Shown: one piece after another, positions 8,256-16,420 of the stretch | How the letters are laid out: each line of letters begins with the position of its first letter | How positions within the stretch are numbered: the stretch's first letter is position 1 | NCBI GenBank assembly: GCA_046542305.1 | Contig: JBKHBQ010000006.1 | Coordinates: forward strand, 1-32,831 | Reading direction: 5' to 3' | DNA length: 32,831 bases | Source of the DNA: JBKHBQ01 sp046542305 | Lineage (GTDB): Bacteria; Bacteroidota; Bacteroidia; Bacteroidales; 4484-276 | The notes under the pieces: generated by a model | Database searches by the model: none | Told to the model about the DNA's origin: nothing | The model's input: the letters and a program-made list of their open reading frames with translations, nothing else | Position numbers and translations under genes: made by a program

Positions 8256-10334
8256 ATGAGATTGTTTATTGTTTTGCTGTTGCTCATTCTGCATGGGCAG
8301 GCTTTTGCCCAGCAGGCAGAAATCGACAGCCTGGAGCGCCTGCTTCAGGCAGCGCCAACACCCGGTTTGCAGGAGCAGGCCACCATTCTCTCCGGTCTTT
8401 CACGGCGCTATCTTCGTGTTTCGCCACAGCAATCGGTGACATATGGAAAAAGGGCCCTGGAAATCATGGAGAAAATGCAAAACCCTGAAGGCATGGCCGC
8501 TGTGGCTAAAACCCTTGGCACAGCCTACTTTATGCAAAGCGATTTTGCCACTGCACTGGAATATTTCAACATGGCACTGCGCAAAAACATTGAGACCAAC
8601 AATACCAATGAACTGGCCGCCAGCTACAACAATATTGGTGTGGTGTATAACCGCCTCGGATATTACGACCTGGCTTTGAGCAACCACCTGCAGCAGCTTA
8701 AGATCAACGAAGAAACCGGGAACCTCAAAGGCATCGCCATTTCCAACAGCAACATCGGAAACATTTACAACAACATGAAGGAGAACGACAAGGCTCTTGC
8801 CTATTACAAGGAAGCCTATCGCATCACCCAACAGCTCCAGGATTCCGATGCCATGGCCAATTCACTGATCAATCTGGGGGTGGCAAGCATGGAAATCCAG
8901 GACTATCCCCGGGCGATCGAATATTTCAATCAGGCGCTGAAGATGAAAAAGCCTTTGGGCGATCAGATAAATATTGGCGTGATTTACTCCAACCTTGGGC
9001 TGGTGTACCGGTCGCTGGAGGAATACGAAAAAGCGCTCGGTTTTTTCAATCAAAGCCTGGAGATTTCCCGCCTGGCAAACAACAAGCAAGGCATTGCCGT
9101 GGCGCTGACCAACCTGGGTGATCTATATATGAAACTCGGGCGGTATGAAAAAAGCCGCGGGCTGTTGCTGGAGGCGCTTGAAATTGCCAGCAACATCGAA
9201 TCGAACAAGCTGGTCATGGATATCTACAGGCATCTTTCGATGTGGTACGAAAACCGAGGCCAATACGAGCGGTCGCTTGAATATTACAAGCAGATGGCCT
9301 CCCTGAAGGACAGCATCCTCGACACCGAAAAGAGCCGGCACATCCGCAACCTTCAAATTGTTTATGAAGTGGAGAAAAAGGAGAAGGAGATTCTGGAGCA
9401 GCGCATTTCCATCGAGAAATTACAGGCCAACCAGTTTTACCTGTTGCTGGCCATTGTGGTGGCCCTGGCACTTGCTTTTGTGGTGTATTACCGTTACCGG
9501 ACCAAAAAGCGCCTCAACCGCGAACTGGAAGTGAAAGTGGCCGCCGCCCTGCAAAAGCAAAAAGAACAGCAGCAGATCATCGTGCACCAGGCAAGCCTCA
9601 CCTCCCTAGGCGAACTGGCGGCAGGCATTGCACACGAAATCAAGCAGCCGCTGCAAAATATTTCGCTTGCCAACGAAAGCCTGCAAATGGAACTGACCGA
9701 AGAAAACCCCGAAAAATCGTTTATTGAAGAAAACATTGGCAACATCCACGAAGACATTAAACGCATCAAATTCATCATTAACGAGATCAGCAATTTCTCG
9801 CGCGGACAGCAGGAACAGATCGAGGAATATTTCGATATGAATACCCGGATTGAAAATGCCTTCTCGCTGGCCCGCACAAACTTTGCCAATCGCAGAATTA
9901 CTGTGGATTTCCGGCTCGATAAACACCTGCCCCGGCTCAAGGGCAATCCCTACAAGTTCGAGCAGGTGGTGGTGAATTTCTTTAACAATGCCCAGGATGC
10001 CGTGGAAGAAAAGGCCGAAAAGACCGGCAAGCAATACGAAAAACGCATCGAAGTGAGAAGCTTCGCCGATAAGGATTTCATCTTTATGGAAGTGAAGGAC
10101 AACGGCATCGGGGTGCCGGATGACATCAAAACCAATATTTTCCTTCCGTTTTATACCACCAAGCAGCTCGGGAAGGGTACCGGCCTCGGGCTGTCGATCA
10201 GCCTGGGCATTGCCAAGGAAATGGGCGGCTTTATCGAAATTGAATCGGAACACATGCAGGGCACCACCATGCGCCTGAAGATCCCGCACAGGGAAAAGGA
10301 TAACCTGAGGGATCATACATTGATGACCAGTTAA
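8256..10334 (+). CDS. TPR-repeat sensor histidine kinase
   Basis: Membrane sensor kinase of 692 residues. A signal peptide (about 1-18, ending QAFA) is followed by a periplasmic array of about eight tetratricopeptide repeats (about 80-350, with repeated LGxxYxxxGxYxxAL patterns), a coiled-coil segment, and one membrane helix (about 394-411). The dimerisation and phosphoacceptor region has H460 in GIAHEIKQPLQNI. The ATPase domain has an N box (NFFNNAQDAVEEK), DNGIGVP, and FLPFYTTKQLGKGTGLGLSIS. All catalytic boxes look intact. No response regulator gene is adjacent, so it is an orphan kinase. The TPR array is presumably the sensor or a partner-binding surface; the ligand is unknown. Forward neighbour metF starts 90 bases downstream with its own -7 box. 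Confidence 0.92.
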   Translation: MRLFIVLLLLILHGQAFAQQAEIDSLERLLQAAPTPGLQEQATILSGLSRRYLRVSPQQSVTYGKRALEIMEKMQNPEGMAAVAKTLGTAYFMQSDFATALEYFNMALRKNIETNNTNELAASYNNIGVVYNRLGYYDLALSNHLQQLKINEETGNLKGIAISNSNIGNIYNNMKENDKALAYYKEAYRITQQLQDSDAMANSLINLGVASMEIQDYPRAIEYFNQALKMKKPLGDQINIGVIYSNLGLVYRSLEEYEKALGFFNQSLEISRLANNKQGIAVALTNLGDLYMKLGRYEKSRGLLLEALEIASNIESNKLVMDIYRHLSMWYENRGQYERSLEYYKQMASLKDSILDTEKSRHIRNLQIVYEVEKKEKEILEQRISIEKLQANQFYLLLAIVVALALAFVVYYRYRTKKRLNRELEVKVAAALQKQKEQQQIIVHQASLTSLGELAAGIAHEIKQPLQNISLANESLQMELTEENPEKSFIEENIGNIHEDIKRIKFIINEISNFSRGQQEQIEEYFDMNTRIENAFSLARTNFANRRITVDFRLDKHLPRLKGNPYKFEQVVVNFFNNAQDAVEEKAEKTGKQYEKRIEVRSFADKDFIFMEVKDNGIGVPDDIKTNIFLPFYTTKQLGKGTGLGLSISLGIAKEMGGFIEIESEHMQGTTMRLKIPHREKDNLRDHTLMTS

Positions 10335-10398
10335 TTTTTCCTCGGTGACCAATGGTCTGCCTTTCGCCCCTGAACAGCCAGCGATATGCAAAAACGCC

Positions 10399-10406
10399 TA
10401 TTTTTG
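10399..10406 (+). promoter_or_regulatory. Candidate -7 box for metF
   Basis: TATTTTTG, matching TAnnTTTG, lies 18 bases before the metF ATG at 10425, which implies a very short leader. It falls inside the longer open frame that starts at 10386, which argues for the downstream start. Confidence 0.48.
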
Positions 10407-10424
10407 CCAAATCAAACATCGTGT

Positions 10425-11381
10425 ATGAAAATTATTGATCGACTTAAAGATACCGACAAAACCCTGTTTTCGTTCGAGCTGCTTCCGCCCCTCAAAGGCG
10501 GGAATATCGATTCGATCTACCAGGCCATCGATCCGCTGCTGGATTTCGACCCGATAAACGTGAACATCACCTATCATCAGCAGGAGGTGGTTTATAAAAA
10601 GCTGCCCAACGGCCTGCTTCAGAAAAAAACCATCCGCAAGCGCCCGGGTACGGTGGCCATTTCGGCTGCCATCAAATGCAGGTATCCCGACCTTGAAGTT
10701 GTACCTCATCTGATTTGCGGAGGATTCACCAAATCCGAAACGGAATACGCCCTCATCGATCTGCATTTCCTTGGCATCAAAAACCTGCTGGTGCTGCGCG
10801 GCGATCCGCCCAGGACACAGCGGCTGTTTCGCCCCGAACCTGAAGGACATCCCTATGCCGTGGATCTGGTGCGGCAGATCGTTAACCTCAACAAAGGCAA
10901 ATACCTCGATGAGGAACTGCGAAATACCACCGCCACCGATTTCTCGGTAGGGGTGGCCGGATATCCCGAAAAACATTTCGAAGCCGCCAACCTGGATGTG
11001 GATATGATCTACCTGAAAGAAAAGATCGATGCCGGCGCCGATTATATCATTACCCAGATGTTTTTCGACAACCGGAAATATTTCGCCTTTGTTGACAAGT
11101 GCCGTGCTGCCGGAATCACCGTTCCTATTATCCCCGGGCTGAAGCCCATTAACAAGATCAACGACCTGCGCATGTTGCCGCTGGTGTTTCACATCGATAT
11201 TCCTGAGGATCTCGCAGCAGAGCTTCGCAAATGCAAAGACGATAAGGAAGCTTACCAACTTGGCATCGAGTGGACTATCAACCAGTCGCTGGAACTGAAA
11301 AAAGCAGGCGTACCGGCGCTGCATTACTTCACCATCGGCGTAAGCGATAACATCAGGCAGATTGCCCGGAAGATTTTTTAA
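10425..11381 (+). CDS. metF: Methylenetetrahydrofolate reductase
   Basis: FAD enzyme that reduces 5,10-methylenetetrahydrofolate to 5-methyltetrahydrofolate, the methyl donor for methionine synthesis. The 318-residue protein opens MKIIDRLKDTDKTLFSFELLPP, with the catalytic glutamate of the FEFFPP-type motif. It also has HLICGGFTKSE, LLVLRGDPP (folate/FAD pocket), the AGYPEKHFEA segment and TQMFFDNRKYF. Length is normal for a bacterial MetF. The ATG at 10425 is chosen over 10386 because it matches the family start and follows a -7 box. No methionine synthase gene is next to it. In this protein HGDPP-type segments are conserved but the usual HLTC reads HLIC. Confidence 0.95.
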   Translation: MKIIDRLKDTDKTLFSFELLPPLKGGNIDSIYQAIDPLLDFDPINVNITYHQQEVVYKKLPNGLLQKKTIRKRPGTVAISAAIKCRYPDLEVVPHLICGGFTKSETEYALIDLHFLGIKNLLVLRGDPPRTQRLFRPEPEGHPYAVDLVRQIVNLNKGKYLDEELRNTTATDFSVGVAGYPEKHFEAANLDVDMIYLKEKIDAGADYIITQMFFDNRKYFAFVDKCRAAGITVPIIPGLKPINKINDLRMLPLVFHIDIPEDLAAELRKCKDDKEAYQLGIEWTINQSLELKKAGVPALHYFTIGVSDNIRQIARKIF

Positions 11382-11411
11382 ATCCTGCTTTTTTAATTCA
11401 TTCTTTTTGTA

Positions 11412-11419
11412 TAAGTTTG
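11412..11419 (+). promoter_or_regulatory. Candidate -7 box upstream of the small T9SS protein gene
   Basis: TAAGTTTG matches TAnnTTTG and lies 137 bases before the ATG at 11557. A T-rich run at about 11389-11395 sits near the -33 distance but is not TTTG. The distance to the gene leaves a long leader, so the assignment is weak. Confidence 0.3.
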
Positions 11420-11556
11420 TACAGGATATTAAATTGAAGGGAATTTACAGGGACAAAGATGCTTAAACAGTTTTTGCCACACTTTGTAGTTCGTCCCGAT
11501 TCCTGAAATTGCGAATATCATTTTGCCTCATTTCCTATATTCAAAAACAATGAAAT

Positions 11557-12435
11557 ATGAAAACAGTCGCATTAATTCCCTTTCTTGTTTTAAGCTTCTT
11601 TATGCCACTACAGGTAAATGCCCAGGCAACGATTTATGCCGGACAAATAACAGGTGAGCATATTCATTACATCGATTTCGATCCGGATTCGTTGTTAACA
11701 TTAAACAAGTGGAATGAAATCGAACATTTATTTCTGGATGTCGATCTTGATGGCACACCTGAATTTCGATTTAATATCAGGTACGTTTATTATAACTATT
11801 ACGAGGATGTAAAAGCTTTCGTTGAAGTTTACAATGACGATGTTGAACTTGTAAAAACCAATGGAACGCACTATTGGGCAAGGAAATTAGATGAATTGGA
11901 ACCAATCGGTGAAAACCTGGCCTGGACAGGCGATACTATAAAATCTCTGCTTCTGAGGTCACAGCATTATGAAGTTTACCCTCCCCCGGGTTACTATAAT
12001 ACCTATGGTGTGTTTTCAGGTGAAGGTTATCTGGGTTTTAAAATCACCAAACCGTGGGAAACATATTATGGCTGGGTGTTTTTATTTGCAGAAGCCATGT
12101 TGATTGGAGGCAGTGTAGATTTATCAATTAAAGCAATGAGCGCTGCGTTTTATTCTGAAACTGTAGGTGTGGAGCAGGTATCAGCAAAGAGTGCCAACCT
12201 AAAAATTTATCCTAACCCGTGTACTGAAAAATTGACCATTCTAAATCAGTTTTCCGAATCATACTCATGGTATTATAAAGTTTCTGATGTATTTGGCACC
12301 TTATGGAAGAGTGAAAATTGTTCTCTCGAAACCACAAACATAGACACCCGAAATCTGCAACCCGGTTTGTACTTCATCGATGTGTTTGATAATAAGCAAA
12401 GAATCCATCGTGCTAAGGTTGTTAAACTACAGTGA
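11557..12435 (+). CDS. Secreted protein with T9SS C-terminal sorting domain
   Basis: Exported protein of 292 residues with a signal peptide (about 1-22, ending VNAQA) and a C-terminal sorting domain (about 212-292). The sorting domain contains YPNPCTEKLTI and ends with RNLQPGLYFIDVFDNKQRIHRAKVVKLQ, the usual T9SS layout. The middle (about 23-205) is rich in Tyr, Asp and Glu and resembles no family I can name. A segment reading YLGFKITKPWETYYGWVFL is like the beta-sandwich parts of other surface proteins. The gene appears more AT-rich than its neighbours, which could mean different ancestry or only relaxed codon use. It sits alone between metF and the PAS kinase gene. Confidence 0.82.
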   Translation: MKTVALIPFLVLSFFMPLQVNAQATIYAGQITGEHIHYIDFDPDSLLTLNKWNEIEHLFLDVDLDGTPEFRFNIRYVYYNYYEDVKAFVEVYNDDVELVKTNGTHYWARKLDELEPIGENLAWTGDTIKSLLLRSQHYEVYPPPGYYNTYGVFSGEGYLGFKITKPWETYYGWVFLFAEAMLIGGSVDLSIKAMSAAFYSETVGVEQVSAKSANLKIYPNPCTEKLTILNQFSESYSWYYKVSDVFGTLWKSENCSLETTNIDTRNLQPGLYFIDVFDNKQRIHRAKVVKLQ

Positions 12436-12544
12436 TTCCAATATGCGATTTTAGCATTTTCATGTTTCCATCTCAGATTGGCAAAAGCTATTCAGGCCTT
12501 ATTAGAGGGGTTAAAATAAAATGAGTTTTTTTCTTAAAAAATGT

Positions 12545-12552
12545 TATTTTTG
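12545..12552 (+). promoter_or_regulatory. Candidate -7 box for the PAS histidine kinase gene
   Basis: TATTTTTG matches TAnnTTTG and lies 25 bases before the ATG at 12578, after a T-rich stretch at 12526-12533. The spacing is plausible for a short leader. Confidence 0.45.
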
Positions 12553-12577
12553 GACTTCATGTTAAGGTGCCTGGAAT

Positions 12578-13723
12578 ATGGAGATCATCCATGCTATAAC
12601 GGCCTTTGCGCCGGCAGACAGAGCGGCGTCGGAAAAGATCCGGCTGCAGAATAAACTTTTCAACAATAATGAGGTTCTCGTAAGGATATCCGATGCGGTT
12701 TCAAAAATGTTGCTGGTGCTCAACCAGGAACGCCAGATCGTGTATGCCAACCGGTTGTTTATTGATTTCCTGGGATTGCCCGACAGCCGCAAAATCATCG
12801 GCAAGCGGCCCGGTGAAGCCATGAACTGCATCCATTCGAATTACACTTCAGGGGGATGCGGAACATCGGAGTTCTGCCGCACCTGCGGGGCGGTGAATGC
12901 CATCCTGAAATCGCAACGCGGAAATCCTTCCGAAGAAGAATGCCGTATCGTTTCTGCCAATGGCGATGCTTTCGACCTTCGTGTAACCGCTACGCCATAT
13001 CACCAGGATGCTGAAGAATTCACCATTTTTGCCATTGCAGATATCAGCCACGAAAAACGGCGGCAAATGCTCGAAAGGGTGTTCTTCCATGACGTACTCA
13101 ACAGCGCCACTGCCATTTCAGGAATTTCCTCCATTCTTCAGGAAATCAACAATACCAGTGAAATTGCCGACCTGGCCAAACTGCTTAACCGGTCCACGGA
13201 AATGCTGATCGAAGAGATCATTTCGCAACGCGAGATCAGTGCCGCCGAGCGTGGCGATCTGGAACTGAGCCTGTCGGCAACCGATTCGTTTTCGATCCTG
13301 AAGGAGCTCATCGGGATGTACTCCAGATATGAAACCGATTCGCGCAAAAAGCTCGAGATCGACCGGCAATCGGTAAATCTGCAACTGCATACCGACCAGG
13401 TGCTGGTAAGACGCATTCTGGGTAACATGATCAAGAATGCCCTGGAAGCTTCCATGCCCGGCGGCACCGTTGCGCTGGCCTGTGTCAAAAGGGAGGCTGC
13501 GGTGCTGTTCTCGGTGCACAACAGCAATTTCATCGACCGCGAAATCCAGCTTCAGCTTTTCAAGCGTTCTTTCAGTACGAAGGGGCAGGGCCGCGGCATC
13601 GGTACATACAGCATGAAGCTTTTCGGCGAAAAATACCTTAGAGGCAAAGTATACTTCAACAGTACCCCGGAACAGGGTACCACCTTTTTCCTGCAGATCC
13701 CGTTGCTGTTTCCCGAAAATTAA
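12578..13723 (+). CDS. Soluble PAS-domain sensor histidine kinase with a four-cysteine motif
   Basis: Cytoplasmic kinase of 381 residues with no membrane segment. A PAS domain (about 35-155) carries an insert with C84, C94, C100 and C103, spaced C-x9-C-x5-C-x2-C (local text GGCGTSEFCRTCGA). A short linker leads to the phosphoacceptor region with H171 in FFHDVLN, and then to an ATPase domain with N box NMIKNALEASMPGG and a closing RSFSTKGQGRGIGTYSMKLFGEKYL. The usual DNG of the G1 box is replaced by VHNSNF, which is seen in related small kinases and need not abolish activity. Cysteine spacing of this kind often binds iron-sulfur or zinc, so a redox, oxygen or metal input is inferred. No response regulator is adjacent. 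Confidence 0.87.
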   Translation: MEIIHAITAFAPADRAASEKIRLQNKLFNNNEVLVRISDAVSKMLLVLNQERQIVYANRLFIDFLGLPDSRKIIGKRPGEAMNCIHSNYTSGGCGTSEFCRTCGAVNAILKSQRGNPSEEECRIVSANGDAFDLRVTATPYHQDAEEFTIFAIADISHEKRRQMLERVFFHDVLNSATAISGISSILQEINNTSEIADLAKLLNRSTEMLIEEIISQREISAAERGDLELSLSATDSFSILKELIGMYSRYETDSRKKLEIDRQSVNLQLHTDQVLVRRILGNMIKNALEASMPGGTVALACVKREAAVLFSVHNSNFIDREIQLQLFKRSFSTKGQGRGIGTYSMKLFGEKYLRGKVYFNSTPEQGTTFFLQIPLLFPEN

Positions 13724-13780
13724 ACCCGTGCTGCCTTTTACGGCATTATTCTTGATTTTTGCCCTTCCAAAAAAATCACC

Positions 13781-14377
13781 ATGAAAACTATATTTGGCAG
13801 CATAGCAATCGCAATGTTAATGATAGCGGCTGTATCGGCAACGCACGCACAACAGCAGGTTGACGAGCAGCTAAGGGTTAAGCAATGGACCGACACCGAA
13901 ACCCTCGAAATCTTCGGACATCCTATCACACGTGTTTTCGGCGAAACCTATAAACGTTCCGAGCCACGCAATTTACATATACCCATTACAAACGTAGGGT
14001 ATAAAACCCTTGATCAGCTTATTTCGGATTTGAAGCAAAAAGCCGAAAAGAAGGGCTGGGACCAGGCAAAGCTGGATAGCAGTATCGAAAGCCTGAAGCA
14101 GGATGCCCCCGGCGGCAGGATTTACGTGTACATCGAGCGACGCGAGAACGACAGGGCCAACGGGAAATATTTTTTCATTGTGCTGAGAGATGAGGAAGAG
14201 GAAGAGTTTTTCAGAAAAAGCTTTTCCAACGACCCCCCCGAATTCGGCGATTTCGGCTTCTGGGGAAATTTATTCACAGCCGACCTTCCCCAAAATCCGC
14301 CCCTGCCTTTTTACGTGTATGTGCACGATCGTAAAAGCGAGCATCTTGCCGATTTCAAATTTAAAGTACTTGAATAG
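13781..14377 (+). CDS. Exported protein of unknown function
   Basis: A 198-residue protein that starts with a clear signal peptide (about 1-23, ending ATHAQQ). The mature part is charged, with a Lys/Asp-rich helix (about 75-110) and a strongly acidic EEEEEFF segment at about 139-145. It is followed by a Pro/Phe-rich stretch with PPLPFYVYVHD near the C-terminus. No lipobox, membrane helix beyond the signal peptide, or sorting domain is present, so it should be a soluble periplasmic protein. I do not recognise a family. It lies 57 bases after the PAS kinase gene and 43 bases before a methyltransferase gene on the same strand, so co-transcription with either is possible. Confidence 0.7.
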   Translation: MKTIFGSIAIAMLMIAAVSATHAQQQVDEQLRVKQWTDTETLEIFGHPITRVFGETYKRSEPRNLHIPITNVGYKTLDQLISDLKQKAEKKGWDQAKLDSSIESLKQDAPGGRIYVYIERRENDRANGKYFFIVLRDEEEEEFFRKSFSNDPPEFGDFGFWGNLFTADLPQNPPLPFYVYVHDRKSEHLADFKFKVLE

Positions 14378-14420
14378 CTGGTATGATGATTGTCCCAAAG
14401 GGGCGAAAAAACATTGAATT

Positions 14421-15071
14421 ATGAAAAGAGATTCGGAATACAGGACCGTGGAAATGATTAAAGAACTGGTTTCGCTCAACGACAGGGATGTGTTGGAAAC
14501 CGGCTGTGGCGACGGGTGGTTTACCGGCCTCCTGAATCAGGATGCGGCAACCTACACTGCCATAGATCCGGATGTGGTTGCCCTGGAACAGGCGCGGAAC
14601 AATAATCCCGGCGTACGGTTCATGCTGGGCTCGGGTGAAAAGCTGCCCTTCGGCGACGGCACTTTCGACGTGGTCCTGTTTACCCTGTCGCTGCATCACC
14701 AGAATGCAGCCCTGGCCTTAACCGAAGCCCGGCGCGTATTGCGCAACGGCGGAAAAGTACTTGTGGTAGAGCCGGTGGCCGGCGGCGAAGCGCAGGAGAT
14801 TTTCAACCTGTTTAACAATGAATCGGAAGCCATTCTGAAAGCCATCGATTCGGTGAAAGCCTCAGGGATGAAACTGGAGAAACAAAAAGTGGTAAGCTCC
14901 ACATGGACGTTTGAGGATTTTGATAAGCTGATCGACTTTGATTTCGGATGGAAAAGCGCCCTGCCAAAAGAAGAGGCCGAACGCAGGGTACGCACGCTGC
15001 TTGGCTCTAAGGCAGATAATAAGCCCGTAGTGATCGATGACAAGCTGGTGTATTACCTGCTGTCGAAATAA
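14421..15071 (+). CDS. Class I SAM-dependent methyltransferase
   Basis: Cytoplasmic methyltransferase of 216 residues of the Methyltransf_11 kind. Motif I is VLETGCGDGWF (about residues 24-34), which binds S-adenosylmethionine. An acidic residue follows the second strand (YTAIDPDVVALEQA), LPFGDGTFDVVLFTLSLHH (about 74-92) forms motifs II-III, and an ARRVLRNGGKVLVVEP segment follows at about 103-118. The substrate cannot be inferred: the C-terminal third (about 130-216) lacks the signs of UbiE/MenG or Bioc that would identify it. The gene ends 8 bases before the convergent end of the OB-fold protein gene. Confidence 0.88.
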   Translation: MKRDSEYRTVEMIKELVSLNDRDVLETGCGDGWFTGLLNQDAATYTAIDPDVVALEQARNNNPGVRFMLGSGEKLPFGDGTFDVVLFTLSLHHQNAALALTEARRVLRNGGKVLVVEPVAGGEAQEIFNLFNNESEAILKAIDSVKASGMKLEKQKVVSSTWTFEDFDKLIDFDFGWKSALPKEEAERRVRTLLGSKADNKPVVIDDKLVYYLLSK

Positions 15072-15079
15072 TCATGCGG

Positions 15080-15538
15080 TTAGTCCCGCCACCGCGCAGG
15101 TTTTTCAAGAACGATGGACCCGTTTTTCATCACCACATCGGATCCGTTGTATCCGGAGCAAAAGCCTTTCAGCCTGATTTCTGCGGCGCGTGAATGCTCC
15201 CGTATACTGTCGTTAAATTTTTCGATCATTGTTACCCTGACGCCTTCAGGGCCAAACATTCCCTCATCAAAAGCAAACACCACAGTAAGGGTGCCTTCGT
15301 GTTCCTCGATGTTGTCGAATTCGCCGTTGATCTCGATTATTTCACCATTGTACTCATTACCGGCCTGATCGGAATTTTCGCGGAAAGCTTCGAAGAGTGC
15401 TTCGGCACTGAGCTTGTGTGAAGCAGGTTCCATTTCGTAATCGGGATGCGGCTTGTTGTAGATGAACTTGTAAACCAGTCCGCCGCCAATAACGCCGGCA
15501 ACCACCAGGATAATCATTATTTTAACCCATGTTTTCAT
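15080..15538 (-). CDS. Membrane-anchored OB-fold protein, tRNA_anti-like family
   Basis: Small protein of 152 residues with an N-terminal membrane anchor (about 5-26, MIILVVAGVIGGGLVYKFIY) and an OB-fold domain (about 45-150). The stretch EYNGEIIEINGEFDNI followed near the end by LKGFCSGYNGSDVVMKNGSIV matches the tRNA_anti-like pattern common in Bacteroidota. The family name comes from its fold; binding of tRNA is not shown for these membrane-anchored proteins, and the domain probably lies outside the cytoplasmic membrane. The ATG at 15538 gives a good anchor; an ATG at 15592 would add 18 residues of unlikely sequence. It is convergent with the methyltransferase gene, and an inverted repeat lies at 15597-15617 upstream. 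Confidence 0.75.
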   Translation of the reverse strand: MKTWVKIMIILVVAGVIGGGLVYKFIYNKPHPDYEMEPASHKLSAEALFEAFRENSDQAGNEYNGEIIEINGEFDNIEEHEGTLTVVFAFDEGMFGPEGVRVTMIEKFNDSIREHSRAAEIRLKGFCSGYNGSDVVMKNGSIVLEKPARWRD

Positions 15539-15596
15539 CGTGTCATGTTTTATTATTTCTACAAAGGAAAATACCGCCGTGCGCTTTTCCAAAGAT

Positions 15597-15617
15597 GATA
15601 TACTTAACCGGTATATC
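15597..15617. repeat. Inverted repeat upstream of the OB-fold protein gene
   Basis: Perfect 7-base arms, GATATAC at 15597-15603 and GTATATC at 15611-15617, are separated by 7 bases that include ACCGGT. The element lies 58 bases before the ATG at 15538 and beyond the end of the LytTR gene at 15665. Its symmetry would suit a dimeric DNA-binding protein; no poly-T run follows on either strand, so it does not look like a terminator. Confidence 0.45.
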
Positions 15618-15664
15618 TGTATGCTGAACAGGAATGAAAGGCAATTGTTTACGCCGGCAACTTT

Positions 15665-16420
15665 TTAGATTTTACCCGCGAGCCATTCCTTAAAGTCCGC
15701 AGAACGTTCGGTGCTGGAAGTGAAAGATAGCTCCAGCGGTTTTTTCAGCTCGATGTTCACCCGCGATTTCGAATAGGCATGCATTTCGTGAATAGCCTTG
15801 AAATTGACGATTGCGCTGCGATTCACCCTGAAAAACAGGTAGGGATCGAGGATTTCCTCCAGTGCATCGAGACGTTCGTCGATGGGGTAACGTTCATCTG
15901 AAAAAGTATGCAGGTACACCGATTTGTTTTCGGTATAAAAACAGGCGGCATCCTGCAGCTCGATGGCTTTGAGTTTCTGGCCGTATCTGACCACGATCCG
16001 TTTTTGTTCCTTTCCCCTGATCATGTCGGCAAGCTGCCGGTAGTCGATGCTTTGCGAATCTTTTTGTGTGCTGGCTCTGAATTTCCTGATGGCTTTTTCC
16101 AGTTCCAGCTTGTTGATGGGCTTGAGCAGATAATCGATGCTGTTGACCTTGAACGCCTGAATGGCGTAGTTGTCGTAAGCCGTGGTAAAGATTACCGGCG
16201 ACTGTATTTCGATCTGTTTAAAAACGTCGAAGCTGATGCCGTCGGCCAGGTGAATATCCATAAACAATAGATCCGGAGCGGGATTGGTCCTGAGCCAAAT
16301 TACAGTATCCTCCACCGAATCGGTGACACCCTGAATCCCGAAATCCGGAGCAACCTCTCCGATCAGCCGGATAAGCCTCTTTGCAACATCCTGTTCGTCT
16401 TCTGTGATTAGTACTTTCAT
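15665..16420 (-). CDS. LytTR-family response regulator
   Basis: DNA-binding response regulator of 251 residues. The receiver domain (about 1-120) has the acidic pair ED at 7-8, the phosphoacceptor D55 in LLFMDIHLADG, the switch threonine T80 and the lysine K100 before proline. The C-terminal LytTR DNA-binding domain (about 148-248) contains YTENKSVYLHTFSDERYPIDERLDALEEIL and FFRVNRSAIVNFKAI. Its ATG overlaps the stop of the upstream histidine kinase by 4 bases (ATGA), so the two are translationally coupled and form a cognate pair. It is the last gene of the cytochrome/beta-barrel operon, which it may control. Confidence 0.95.
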   Translation of the reverse strand: MKVLITEDEQDVAKRLIRLIGEVAPDFGIQGVTDSVEDTVIWLRTNPAPDLLFMDIHLADGISFDVFKQIEIQSPVIFTTAYDNYAIQAFKVNSIDYLLKPINKLELEKAIRKFRASTQKDSQSIDYRQLADMIRGKEQKRIVVRYGQKLKAIELQDAACFYTENKSVYLHTFSDERYPIDERLDALEEILDPYLFFRVNRSAIVNFKAIHEMHAYSKSRVNIELKKPLELSFTSSTERSADFKEWLAGKI

